A stretch of 64,000 bases of DNA from an uncultured Lachnospiraceae bacterium (lineage in GTDB: Bacteria; Bacillota; Clostridia; Lachnospirales; Anaerotignaceae), in contig CALWKY010000014.1 of NCBI GenBank assembly GCA_944381395.1, forward strand, positions 1-64,000, in the 5' to 3' direction. Position 1 is the first letter of the stretch. Every line of letters begins with the position of its first letter. This document shows positions 16,849 to 25,163 of the stretch, in pieces. A program made the translations under genes and the position numbers. Below the pieces are notes generated by a model. The model saw nothing but the letters and a program-made list of their open reading frames with translations, made no database searches and was not told where the DNA came from.

Positions 16849-16881
16849 TTATATTGTAAATATTTACAATTTCAATTTGTA
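16848..16881 (-). promoter_or_regulatory. Promoter region with perfect 18-bp palindrome (candidate WYL operator)
   Basis: ATTGTAAATATTTACAAT (16853-16870) is a perfect palindrome. On the minus strand it fills the space between -35 TTGAAA (16870-16875) and -10 TATAAC (16848-16853, 16-bp spacing). An alternative -10 TACAAT (16853-16858) with a weak -35 would start the transcript at the structured element. A further TTGTAA half-site lies at about 16878. This is the natural place for regulation of rtcB or the RNA; assignment to the WYL proteins is inference. Confidence 0.5.
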
Positions 16882-16918
16882 ATTTTATTATATTTATATC
16901 TTTTCTTTTTTTCACGGA

Positions 16919-16955
16919 AAAAAAGTTGCGAACCATTATAGTTCACAACTTTTTT
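16919..16955 (-). terminator. Terminator overlapping the end of the WYL operon
   Basis: AAAAAGTTGTGAAC and GTTCGCAACTTTTT pair around the WYL stop codon, with a run of Ts after the stem on the minus strand. It separates the WYL genes from rtcB. Confidence 0.85.
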
Positions 16956-17847
16956 GATCTCGCAACCTTTCTTTCATCAGTTCCACAAAGTATTGCGGAG
17001 CTGTCACACGTATCATTGGTCCAAAAGAAAGTATACGTATTACCATTTCCATTTCATCCCCTTTATCATATAAAAGGGTCACACGGTAACGTTGTTTTTC
17101 TATTTTTTCTACTTGCTTTTCGAAATGAGCAAAATGTAAAAGTACACGCTCCAATGCTTTTCTCTGGTCTACTAATTCAAATACAACTTGACAATGTCTT
17201 CTGACCGCTTCATTTTTTCCATGCACGGAATCAATGGGACCACATGGTTTGCACGTTTGAATTCTTCCTAAATTAATTATTTGAACAAAGTGATCTTTAG
17301 AGCAAAGCAACCGGAATTTATCATCTTTTTCCGAATATTCCAAATATTTCGGCATAACCTTCGCATGGGCTAAACCGCCTTTTCTATTTTTTAAGGAAAC
17401 AGATAATGGATATTTTTTACGAAGTGCATCTAAAATCTGCCGAAAATTTCTTTGATAAACTGGATCTTCATAACAATCACCGTCTCCATAGCGATCAAAT
17501 ATTAAAATATCTTCCGGTAAAAATAGAGGCTCTACATCTGGAAAAGAAATGGGTTTTTCACAAAATAAGCGAATGCGCGGATCATTAGAAATCGCCATCA
17601 GCCACTGCTTTTCCAGTGCTGTAAATGGCATAAATGGCGTATTTTTCAGTGGAGTTGTACCGTCCATTTTTAATAATTGCCATCGTTCCTCCTGTAAGGC
17701 TGGTACAATATATAAGATGCTCTCTTTGAAGGCATTTTTATTTATAATATCATAAATTTCATTGCTGCAAAGAGGATGATCTATTGCCGCTTTCAAAATC
17801 TCAGCCACTGTTTTGTAATATATCCCATAATGTTCATTAAATATCAC
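16936..17847 (-). CDS. WYL-domain protein (degenerate), second gene of WYL pair
   Basis: A 303-residue protein. The part VMPKYLEYSEKDDKFRLLCSKDHFVQIINLGRIQTCK (about residues 165-205) has the layout of a WYL ligand-binding domain, although the W-Y-L triad itself is replaced. The C-terminal RVTLLYDKGDEMEMVIRILSFGPMIRVTAP matches the WYL C-terminal extension. No clear DNA-binding domain is seen, so it may act with its partner, as PafB and PafC do. The GTG at 17847, with GGAAGGCGGTG 4 bases upstream, is likely; an ATG at 17871 is an alternative. It overlaps the upstream WYL gene by 11 bases. Confidence 0.7.
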   Translation of the reverse strand: MIFNEHYGIYYKTVAEILKAAIDHPLCSNEIYDIINKNAFKESILYIVPALQEERWQLLKMDGTTPLKNTPFMPFTALEKQWLMAISNDPRIRLFCEKPISFPDVEPLFLPEDILIFDRYGDGDCYEDPVYQRNFRQILDALRKKYPLSVSLKNRKGGLAHAKVMPKYLEYSEKDDKFRLLCSKDHFVQIINLGRIQTCKPCGPIDSVHGKNEAVRRHCQVVFELVDQRKALERVLLHFAHFEKQVEKIEKQRYRVTLLYDKGDEMEMVIRILSFGPMIRVTAPQYFVELMKERLRDQKSCEL

Positions 17848-19087
17848 ACGTTTCACCGCCTTCCATGCCATATATACGATACATTTCTTTGATATCGTTT
17901 CGGAACTGCTTTTCTAATGCTTCGTTTGAAAAATGAATTTCTGTGATACGGCAAAGAAACGTTCTAATCCATGGAATCAGTTCACTAGCGTCATAAACAT
18001 CTGCTTCAAATTTGCTGGTATGATTGTCAAAATGTGTAACCGTTCCGCATCTTTTTTCTCTTTCTAATCGATTCGGAATATAACTTTCCCACTCTTTGTA
18101 TCGAATCAAAAATTCTACATGTTCCATGCGGCTGGAAGATCTCCCCTGCGTGCTGACTCCCCATATATGCGGCAGCATCTTATTTAACTTTTCTCTGAAT
18201 TCATCAAATTGCAGATTGATTTCTCCTATTTTTACAGATGAAATATAATCTAATCGATAAGATGTAATTCGATTATATTTCATGTTGTATGCCATCAGAT
18301 ACTGTCTGCCATTTTGTACACTTATCATCACACGAAGCGGCACAACATGTATTTCCTTTGCGGAATCATTTGTTTGACGAATGATTTTTAAAATGACACT
18401 TCTTTTTTGGCGCAATGCTTGAAAAATGATACATAAAAATTCGCTATCCATAGCACCGGTTATATAATGATGCTTAAAGACAAAATGCGAAGCTTTCGCT
18501 TCTATTCGGTCCAGCAAAAAAGAACCAATCACCCCACATGGAGCAACTTCTGAAAAAAAGTTTAACATATCTTCATCCAAATCATGTTCCAGCTCTGCTT
18601 TTTTATAATACATCGTTTTTGCTTGCTTTTGACCAATCACAATGCCTTCCGAAATGTACTCATTCAGTTTTTTCCGTATGGTAGAATCATCGAAAGTTCT
18701 TTGGTTTTGAAATTCCGAAAGATACTGATCCATTTCTGTTGTGATTTCATGAAGGGTTAATGCGCCTTTGGCAGACTGCAAAATATCTAACAAGATAAAA
18801 TGCAATGTAATATCTCCATCGGTAAAACTTTTCGCTTTCCACGCTTGATAGAGGGGATTATGTTGAGATTTCCTGCTATCTATAGAAATAAAAACATTCT
18901 TCCCATCTGGAGTCTGATGAAATTTCATATTCTCTCCCAGCCAGCTTTCTAAGCGGCGGCGTTCGTCATCATAAGACCTGGCACTTTTTTTCGTATATTC
19001 CTCCCGACTCTTAAAACCATAGACATAAAATTCCCGCATATAGTCACGAATACGATTAAAGTTTTTGATCAATTCTGTGTATGCCAT
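17837..19087 (-). CDS. WYL-domain transcriptional regulator, first gene of WYL pair
   Basis: A 416-residue regulator. An N-terminal helical segment (ELIKNFNRIRDYMREFYVYGFKSREEYT) precedes a winged-helix-like part (about 95-165, FILLDILQSAKGALTLHEIT...TIRKKLNEYISEGIV). A WYL domain follows (about 229-290), with the core VVPLRVMISVQNGRQYLMAYN and RITSYRLDYISSV. WYL domains are thought to sense nucleic-acid ends or nucleotides. The strong AAGGAG site sets the ATG at 19087. It is divergent from the NCS2 permease and upstream of rtcB. I infer control of rtcB by damaged RNA. Confidence 0.85.
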   Translation of the reverse strand: MAYTELIKNFNRIRDYMREFYVYGFKSREEYTKKSARSYDDERRRLESWLGENMKFHQTPDGKNVFISIDSRKSQHNPLYQAWKAKSFTDGDITLHFILLDILQSAKGALTLHEITTEMDQYLSEFQNQRTFDDSTIRKKLNEYISEGIVIGQKQAKTMYYKKAELEHDLDEDMLNFFSEVAPCGVIGSFLLDRIEAKASHFVFKHHYITGAMDSEFLCIIFQALRQKRSVILKIIRQTNDSAKEIHVVPLRVMISVQNGRQYLMAYNMKYNRITSYRLDYISSVKIGEINLQFDEFREKLNKMLPHIWGVSTQGRSSSRMEHVEFLIRYKEWESYIPNRLEREKRCGTVTHFDNHTSKFEADVYDASELIPWIRTFLCRITEIHFSNEALEKQFRNDIKEMYRIYGMEGGETCDI

Positions 19088-19349
19088 AGGTTTCTCTCCT
19101 TAGCTGTTTTTTTGATTGATGGTTTGATTTGCAGATTGTCTTTTCTTTAGGATATGATAAAACTTCTTTCCCTTCAACAAAAAACTGACATTTATCCGCA
19201 TGAAAATAAAAATGTTTTTTCACACGATGTTTTTGTCAAAGAAAACTTAAATGGCATTCGATATGTTTTTACAAATTTTGCAAAATAATGTTTATAATTT
19301 GAATTTGTTATTATATAATGTATCTATTCTATTCTTCAGGAGGATTTGT

Positions 19350-20675
19350 ATGAAAACAACTACATCTGCGTCAATTTTTGAGTCTGATGGCATTCCGAAG
19401 CTCTCTCATGCGCTCCCGATGGCCATGCAGCACGTTGTTGCCATGATCGTCGGCTGTGTCACACCTGCCATTATTACATCAGGAGTTGCGGGGTTAAATG
19501 CAGAAGATAAACTGATCTTAATTCAGACATCTCTGTTTATTTCCGCACTCAGCACATTGTTTCAGTTATTTCCTATCGGAAAAGGGAAAGTCCAGTTAGG
19601 CTCTGGCATCCCCATGATTGTCGGCATCAGCTTTGCTTATGTACCTACCATGCAGGCAATCGCAGCTTCTTCCAATGTGGCAACCATTTTAGGAGCTCAA
19701 GTAGTGGGTGGAATCATCGCAATTGTCATTGGATTATTTTCCAAAAAAATCCGCTCTCTTTTCCCGCCTCTGGTAACTGGTACTGTCGTATTTACGATTG
19801 GTCTTTCTCTTTATCCCACAGCGATTAACTATATGGCTGGCGGCAGCGGCAACCCTGACTTTGGTTCCTGGCAAAACTGGTTTATTGCTATTTTTACATT
19901 GGCTGTGGTTACAGCGTTAAATCATTTTTCCAAAGGAATTTTAAAGCTGGCGTCCATCTTAATCGGTATTGCGGCGGGCTACATTGTAGCTTTTTTCTTT
20001 GGCATGGTAGATATTTCCGGCATTCAGTCCGCCGGATATTTTTCCTTACCGCAGCCCCTTCATTTTGGCTTAGAGTTTGACTTAGCCGCTTGTCTGGCAA
20101 TCGGTATCCTGTTTGCAATTAACTCTATCCAGGCAATTGGTGACTTTACCGCAACCACAACCGGTGCTATGGATCGGGAACCAGAAGACAAGGAAATTCA
20201 AGGCGGTATTATGATGTATGGCATCACAAATATTATTGGTGCGTTATTCGGTGGACTTCCCACCGCTACATACAGCCAAAATGTTGGCATTATCACCACA
20301 ACAAAAGTTATCAACCGCTATGTACTGGGTTTGGCAGCCGTCATCATTATGATTGCCGGATTCCTGCCTAAATTTTCAGCAGCACTGACCACTATTCCCT
20401 ATTGTGTATTGGGCGGTGCCACAGTTTCTGTATTTGCATCTATCTCCGTAACCGGCATTAAGCTGATTACCAAAGAACCCTTGACCTATCGTAACGCATC
20501 CATCGTTGGTTTAGCAGTAGCGTTGGGTGTAGGCATTACCCAAACACCCACCTGTTTGGCACAGTTTCCCGAAAGCGTGACAACCATTTTAGGCAAGTCC
20601 CCGGTTGTAATCGCTACCATTGTGGCAATCATTTTAAATTTGGTTTTACCGAAAGATGCTCCTGCAGATAAGTAA
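19350..20675 (+). CDS. NCS2-family xanthine/uracil permease
   Basis: A 441-residue, about 14-helix nucleobase:cation symporter. Family motifs are visible: the VQLGSGIPMIVGISFAYVP segment near residue 85, AINSIQAIGDFTATT in helix 8 (with the conserved Glu position occupied by Gln), and GGLPTATYSQNVGIITTTKV. The CAGGAGGA site sets the ATG at 19350; 33 in-frame codons upstream are not needed. The xanthine dehydrogenase-type genes 5 kb away make a purine such as xanthine or hypoxanthine the likely substrate. Uracil is possible. Confidence 0.85.
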   Translation: MKTTTSASIFESDGIPKLSHALPMAMQHVVAMIVGCVTPAIITSGVAGLNAEDKLILIQTSLFISALSTLFQLFPIGKGKVQLGSGIPMIVGISFAYVPTMQAIAASSNVATILGAQVVGGIIAIVIGLFSKKIRSLFPPLVTGTVVFTIGLSLYPTAINYMAGGSGNPDFGSWQNWFIAIFTLAVVTALNHFSKGILKLASILIGIAAGYIVAFFFGMVDISGIQSAGYFSLPQPLHFGLEFDLAACLAIGILFAINSIQAIGDFTATTTGAMDREPEDKEIQGGIMMYGITNIIGALFGGLPTATYSQNVGIITTTKVINRYVLGLAAVIIMIAGFLPKFSAALTTIPYCVLGGATVSVFASISVTGIKLITKEPLTYRNASIVGLAVALGVGITQTPTCLAQFPESVTTILGKSPVVIATIVAIILNLVLPKDAPADK

Positions 20676-20795
20676 ACAAAAAGATCTTCGCTAAACAAGA
20701 TCCCACCATGAAAATATTGATTTTCTGATTTCTTGCTTTCTTAAAGGAAGCTGCAATGGTTACCTTCCTGAGAAACCAATTCCAATAAAAACAGA

Positions 20796-20838
20796 ATCGC
20801 GGGAATCCTTGCGTTGCAAAGCTTCCCGCGATATTTGT
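20796..20838. terminator. Bidirectional terminator between permease and MobA-fusion genes
   Basis: TCGCGGGAA / TTCCCGCGA forms a GC-rich 9-bp stem with A-rich sequence on one side and TTTGTTTT on the other. Confidence 0.75.
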
Positions 20839-20862
20839 TTTGGTATGAAGATAATCCTTTTG

Positions 20863-21981
20863 TTAGCACAATTCTTTTTGTTTTTCCAATAGAATCCTAA
20901 AATCCTCTGGTGTATCCATATCATATAATTCCCACTGATTTTTTGCAGGAACCAAAATTACATCTTCTAGGTTTTGTTGGATAATATATTTTCCGCCTTT
21001 TCCAATGGGAAGATGTTTTAACTGTTCAAAATACTTCCGTGGAAAATACACAGGCGTACCCACTTTTTCTTGATAGCAAAGGCGGTGAATTCTCTCCGGC
21101 TGCTTTCCGATCATCAGCACCAGCACTTCCATGGTTTCTTTGGACAGTAATGGCTGATCTCCAGGAGAAAAAATGCAACCTTTTATAGTTTCTTCCACTT
21201 TTTCCAAAGATGTTAATCCAATTCGCACTGTATCATTGCGATTAGGTTCCTGATGCAATCGAGATTCCACACCACATTTCTTGCATAATTCCACTACCGC
21301 TTCCTGCCTGGTAACCACAGTGCGTTTTGCAAACGGCAATTCTGTTGCTTGGAGTGTTTTTTCCAGTACCGTTTGATCGCCAAAAGGCTCCAGCAGTTTA
21401 TTTCTGCCAAACCGTTTGCTTTCTCCAGACGCCATAATGACACAGCCAATTTGCCCATAAATATCATCCAAATCAATGAAACAGACATCTTCCCTTGCCT
21501 TAATACTTTCTAGAAAAGGTATTTCCTGTTTTCGTATAACAGCAAAAAGACGTTTTTCCTCCATCAGCTGTATCAGTGCATCGCAATACTCCTGACAGCC
21601 TGTTTCCAAATAGCCGATCTCATCTATAGCCACCCAGTACTCTTGAGAAGCAGAAAGTTCATGCAGAATTGGAACGCCATACTGTTTTAATTTATCATTT
21701 AACCGCATTTTATTGGACAAGCCTGGCATTTCTTCGCAATAGGACGCAATTTGCATAGTTTCCTGCTTATAATGGAAATAAACTGCCTCTTTAGGAACCG
21801 CGAAAGTCTCTATCTGCGGCTGATCCAAACCGGTAATTTCTTGAAGTATCTTTCGAAAAAGTGTAGTTTTACCCACACCCCTACTTCCTGTAATCAGGAG
21901 ATGTTTTTTCCCGCTCGCTTCCAAAAATCTCTTGATAGATCTGCCGGTTGGCATTTCGACAAGCTTCCGCATACTGTTCAT
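20863..21981 (-). CDS. P-loop NTPase fused to MobA/MocA-like nucleotidyltransferase
   Basis: A protein of up to 372 residues with two domains. The N-terminal half has Walker A (LLITGSRGVGKTTLF, about 28-42) and Walker B (VAIDEIGYLE, about 117-126), as in THEP1-type NTPases. The C-terminal half (from about 178) is a MobA/MocA-type nucleotidyltransferase: CVIMASGESKRFGRNKLLEPFGDQTVLEKTL and SPGDQPLLSKE. The latter class adds CMP or GMP to molybdopterin. Context (Mo hydroxylase, ModE-type regulator, importer) supports cofactor maturation. The maximal ORF overlaps the upstream regulator gene by 101 bases, so the true start may be a later codon, for example a TTG at 21924. It ends the five-gene operon. 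Confidence 0.8.
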   Translation of the reverse strand: MNSMRKLVEMPTGRSIKRFLEASGKKHLLITGSRGVGKTTLFRKILQEITGLDQPQIETFAVPKEAVYFHYKQETMQIASYCEEMPGLSNKMRLNDKLKQYGVPILHELSASQEYWVAIDEIGYLETGCQEYCDALIQLMEEKRLFAVIRKQEIPFLESIKAREDVCFIDLDDIYGQIGCVIMASGESKRFGRNKLLEPFGDQTVLEKTLQATELPFAKRTVVTRQEAVVELCKKCGVESRLHQEPNRNDTVRIGLTSLEKVEETIKGCIFSPGDQPLLSKETMEVLVLMIGKQPERIHRLCYQEKVGTPVYFPRKYFEQLKHLPIGKGGKYIIQQNLEDVILVPAKNQWELYDMDTPEDFRILLEKQKELC

Positions 21982-22249
21982 ATTGCATAATCAGCTTCTT
22001 TCCCTCTGTTGTAATTTGACTGCCGCCGCCGCATTTTCCACCTGTCACACGGTTAATCAGCGGATATCCCAAATGTTTTTCCGCCTGTTTTATGATTTTA
22101 AGTGCCTTAGTGTATGCCATTCTCATTTCAGCCGCAGAAGCCCGTAAAGATCCGCTTTTTTCTATGCCCTTGAGCAGCTGATAAGGTCCTTCTCCAAAGA
22201 ATTTCTCTCCAGAGTCATCTGCTAAATATACTTTTATCATCGGTTGCAT
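21881..22249 (-). CDS. ModE-type winged-helix regulator without molbindin domain
   Basis: A 122-residue protein matching the N-terminal DNA-binding domain of ModE: GPYQLLKGIEKSGSLRASAAEMRMAYTKALKIIK...LINRVTGGKCGGGSQITTEGKKLI. Full ModE has two C-terminal molybdate-binding domains; here only about 25 residues follow the winged helix. It may sense metal through a partner, or not at all. GGAGG 7 bases upstream sets the start, which overlaps the ATPase gene by 13 bases. A 24-bp ModE-like operator overlaps the start site of this operon (25060-25083). Confidence 0.85.
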   Translation of the reverse strand: MQPMIKVYLADDSGEKFFGEGPYQLLKGIEKSGSLRASAAEMRMAYTKALKIIKQAEKHLGYPLINRVTGGKCGGGSQITTEGKKLIMQYEQYAEACRNANRQIYQEIFGSEREKTSPDYRK

Positions 22250-23046
22250 AAATGATCCTCCACCTGATTCAATACAACAAGATGGTTCTTGCCGAATTGA
22301 TCTTTACAAGAAACCAGCGAAACAGTTCCATATAATGCTGACAATGCAGACTCCATTTCTTTTAAACTGTCTGTTTTTGGTTCTATCATACGAGAAATAC
22401 TGCCATCTTTCAATAGTATCAGCTTATCACAAACTTGCAATGCCAAATTGGGATCATGGAGCGTAACAATAGCACAGGCGTTTTCCTCTTTCACCATATT
22501 TCTAAAAAGCGCCATAATTTTATGTCTGTGGTGAATGTCCAAAGCGCTTTCCGGTTCATCCAGAATCAATAATTTGCTATGCGAAACCATGGTTCTTGCC
22601 ACAATACACAGTTGTTTTTGTCCCTCACTTAAATTGCGGTAGTTTTCATCTGCTTTCTCACCCAGCCCCACCTTTTCTAATGCCTGCAAAGCCTGCATAC
22701 GCATCTCTTTGGTAGGCTGCTGCAATAATCCCAAACGACTGTTAAACCCCATGCAGACCACATCCATCAGGGAAATATCAATATCAATGCCGCTGCGCTG
22801 GGGAATATAGCTGCACACTTGCGCCAGTTCCTTGGCATGAAGCCGATTCAAATTTTTATTATCCAAATAGCAGTTTCCCTCATGGGGAATCAAATTGCAG
22901 ATTGCCTTCAAAAGGGTTGTTTTTCCGCTGCCATTGCATCCTAAAATACCAACAATACGCTTGGATTCTACCTGAAAGGAGATATTGTTTATCACTGTTT
23001 TTCCATGATAACCTGCGGTAATCTGTTCTACTGAAAAAAAACTCAT
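22237..23046 (-). CDS. ABC transporter ATPase, BtuD/FecE type (predicted molybdate/tungstate import)
   Basis: A 269-residue ATPase. Walker A GCNGSGKTTLL, signature LSEGQKQLCIVAR (LSEGQ in place of LSGGQ), Walker B LLILDEPESALD and switch His (VTLHDPN) are in place. It overlaps the permease gene by four bases. The family is generally annotated for iron-siderophore or cobalamin uptake. The ModE-type regulator and Mo-enzyme neighbours suggest a MolC-like role instead. Confidence 0.88.
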   Translation of the reverse strand: MSFFSVEQITAGYHGKTVINNISFQVESKRIVGILGCNGSGKTTLLKAICNLIPHEGNCYLDNKNLNRLHAKELAQVCSYIPQRSGIDIDISLMDVVCMGFNSRLGLLQQPTKEMRMQALQALEKVGLGEKADENYRNLSEGQKQLCIVARTMVSHSKLLILDEPESALDIHHRHKIMALFRNMVKEENACAIVTLHDPNLALQVCDKLILLKDGSISRMIEPKTDSLKEMESALSALYGTVSLVSCKDQFGKNHLVVLNQVEDHLCNR

Positions 23047-24041
23047 CTTACATGACTCCTTTTAATAACAAGGCAGATTAAAAATGGAGCGCCAATTAAG
23101 CTGGTAAAAATACTAATTGGCAATTCTGTACTTGCAACGCTTCTTGCCAAAATATCAGCAAAAGATAAAATAACAGCCCCCATCAATCCACTCAAAACCA
23201 TGGTAGTCTTTTGGTTGTTTTTTGTAATCAGTCTTGCAATATGGGGCGCCAGTAAGCCAATAAAACTAATCAGCCCCGTTAAGCTGATGGTACATGCAAC
23301 CGCTAAGGTGGATACCAAAAGTATAAGCAGCTGCATTTTCCGAACATCTACTCCCAGCATTTTTGCCTCTGCACTATCCGCAGAAAGCAGTATGATTTGC
23401 CGGTGTAATAAAAACAAGACACACATACTGATGATACAAAGTACAGCCGGTATTTTCATATTGTAAAGACTAATGTTATTTAAACCACCCATCATCCAAT
23501 ATTCAATGGATGCTAATTCTTTTTCCGGATCTGCCACTAATTTCAGTGACATAAGCACCGTTTGTGCCAACGCATGAACTGCAATACCCGAAAGGACAAT
23601 GCTGCTATTTTTTCCCGTCCGATCCAAGCTTGCCAGCATCAATGCAACGGCAACTGCGCAAAATGCGCCAAAAAAAGCAGATAATGTAACGGCTAAACTG
23701 CTTCCCAAAAATAAAATACCTGCAGCAGCACCTGCACTGGCACCGGAGGAAACGCCAATGATATCCGGCGAAGACAACGGATTACGGAATATGGTCTGAT
23801 AGGTAAAACCTGTGATGCCCAAGCAAAGCCCACCCCATACTGCCATGATGGTGCGGGAAAACCGCAAGGTCCAAAACACATTCCTTTGCATGCCTTCATC
23901 CTGAAGAATACCTTGTAACGTAAGGGGATATTTTCCGATGAACAAACTGCAAATAACCAGCGCTAATAAAATGACGCCGGTTATGATGCAGGTAAAATAT
24001 TCAGATTTATGTTTCGTAAGTAAATCCGTAGAATGTTTCAT
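23043..24041 (-). CDS. ABC transporter permease, BtuC/FecCD type
   Basis: A 332-residue integral membrane protein with about ten helices. FecCD hallmarks include WGGLCLGITGFTYQTIFRNPLSSPDIIGVSSGA and SLTGLISFIGLLAPHIARLI, the coupling-helix region that contacts the ATPase. The ATG at 24041 is preferred (GGTGA 6 bases upstream) over one at 24053. It overlaps the binding-protein gene by 35 bases. Known MolB of Haemophilus is a molybdate permease of this same fold. Confidence 0.9.
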   Translation of the reverse strand: MKHSTDLLTKHKSEYFTCIITGVILLALVICSLFIGKYPLTLQGILQDEGMQRNVFWTLRFSRTIMAVWGGLCLGITGFTYQTIFRNPLSSPDIIGVSSGASAGAAAGILFLGSSLAVTLSAFFGAFCAVAVALMLASLDRTGKNSSIVLSGIAVHALAQTVLMSLKLVADPEKELASIEYWMMGGLNNISLYNMKIPAVLCIISMCVLFLLHRQIILLSADSAEAKMLGVDVRKMQLLILLVSTLAVACTISLTGLISFIGLLAPHIARLITKNNQKTTMVLSGLMGAVILSFADILARSVASTELPISIFTSLIGAPFLICLVIKRSHVR

Positions 24042-25038
24042 AAAATTCACCAATAATGCTGTTTGCTGTTTCGCCGGTTACATTCTCACACAAAATAGAG
24101 CTCAGCCATACAGCACCTAAAATACCGCCGGGCACAGGGCTGTCCCACGCTTCCGCGTTGTTAGGCATTTGATATACTTTGTTTTCTTTTACCGCCTGAA
24201 GCTCTGCCAAGTTAGGATCATTTAATACATCCTCTACGGTATAATCTGCCTCAGCAGCTACAATGATATATTCTGGATTCCAAGCCAAAAGCTGCTCATA
24301 ATCCACTTCTGCCCAGTAAGTATCCTCAATTTCGGCTGCTACATTTTCTCCGCCTGCCATGGTAATCAAGCTGTTCTGATACATCTTGCTGCCAGCCGTA
24401 GACAAGTAAGAGGAGTTGCCTGCCAGATATACACTAGGGCGATCAGAATCTGCTGTTGCTTCCGCTAAAAATACTTCCTGCTCTGCAACAAAATCAGCTA
24501 ACAGCTGTGCTTTCTCCTGGCAGTTCATTACTACTGCAACCAGATCTCTCATTTCATTGGAAAGTGCCTGATCTTCCGGATTTACCAATAAAACATGAAT
24601 ACCCAACTCTGTTAATGTATCTGCGGCATCACTAAGCTTTAAAGGAAGAATGACTAAATCAGGCTCCAATGCAACACAGCCTTCCAAATCAAACTGTTTT
24701 GCGGAACCTACATTAGGCAGTTCGATCAATTCCGGCGCACTCAGCTGGTAGATAGGTCTATCTGCAGCCTTTGCCTCAATACCTACCAGTTTACTCTCCA
24801 GCTCTAAAGCAATCAACAAGCTGGTAGAAATGTAGTAACCACTGACTACTCTTTGCGGCTCTTCCGCAATGGTGACTTCTCTGCCTGCCTGGTCTGTAAC
24901 AGTTACAGGATAAGTTGTCTGCACATTCGTTTCCTGATTGGCAGTATTTTGACTCGTTGTGTTTGTTGCGGTATTACCACAGCCCGCTGCTGAAAATAAT
25001 AAAACAACGGTAAGCAATAAAGATACTAACTTTTTCAT
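24007..25038 (-). CDS. ABC transporter substrate-binding lipoprotein, PeriBP_2 type
   Basis: A 343-residue lipoprotein. A signal peptide ends in the lipobox SAAGC, placing the acylated Cys near residue 20. A Thr/Asn/Gln linker follows, then a helical-backbone binding protein (VTVTDQAGREVTIAEEPQRVVSGYY...LVGIEAK). This fold carries siderophores, heme, B12 or, in MolA, molybdate and tungstate. It is the first gene of the operon. A sigma-A promoter with a ModE-like operator across the start site lies directly upstream, so I favour an oxyanion ligand. Confidence 0.88.
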   Translation of the reverse strand: MKKLVSLLLTVVLLFSAAGCGNTATNTTSQNTANQETNVQTTYPVTVTDQAGREVTIAEEPQRVVSGYYISTSLLIALELESKLVGIEAKAADRPIYQLSAPELIELPNVGSAKQFDLEGCVALEPDLVILPLKLSDAADTLTELGIHVLLVNPEDQALSNEMRDLVAVVMNCQEKAQLLADFVAEQEVFLAEATADSDRPSVYLAGNSSYLSTAGSKMYQNSLITMAGGENVAAEIEDTYWAEVDYEQLLAWNPEYIIVAAEADYTVEDVLNDPNLAELQAVKENKVYQMPNNAEAWDSPVPGGILGAVWLSSILCENVTGETANSIIGEFYETFYGFTYET

Positions 25039-25059
25039 ACAATCCTTCCTTCTATTTGT

Positions 25060-25083
25060 CGTTATACTTCAAAAAATACAACG
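25060..25083. promoter_or_regulatory. ModE-like operator over the importer start site
   Basis: CGTTATAC-N8-ATACAACG is a 24-bp inverted repeat. It has the same 8-8-8 layout as the E. coli modA operator (CGTTATAT-N8-ACATAACG). It covers the predicted transcription start of the importer operon, where ModE represses in E. coli. Confidence 0.65.
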
Positions 25084-25085
25084 AA

Positions 25086-25114
25086 ATTGTATCATAGCGT
25101 ATTGTTTATTTCAA
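25086..25114 (-). promoter_or_regulatory. Sigma-A promoter of the importer operon
   Basis: On the minus strand: -35 TTGAAA, 17-bp spacer, extended -10 TGATACAAT. Confidence 0.8.
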
Positions 25115-25131
25115 CTATATTTTGCTATAAT
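25102..25131 (+). promoter_or_regulatory. Sigma-A promoter of the Mo hydroxylase operon
   Basis: -35 TTGTTT, 18-bp spacer, extended -10 TGCTATAAT. It interleaves with the divergent importer promoter. Confidence 0.65.
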
Positions 25132-25163
25132 TTACTTAAATATATTTTAGGGGTGATTGATGC

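Noticed and set aside
19088-19349. Purine riboswitch upstream of the NCS2 permease
   Set aside because: The conserved three-way junction sequences are absent; the region is simply AT-rich.
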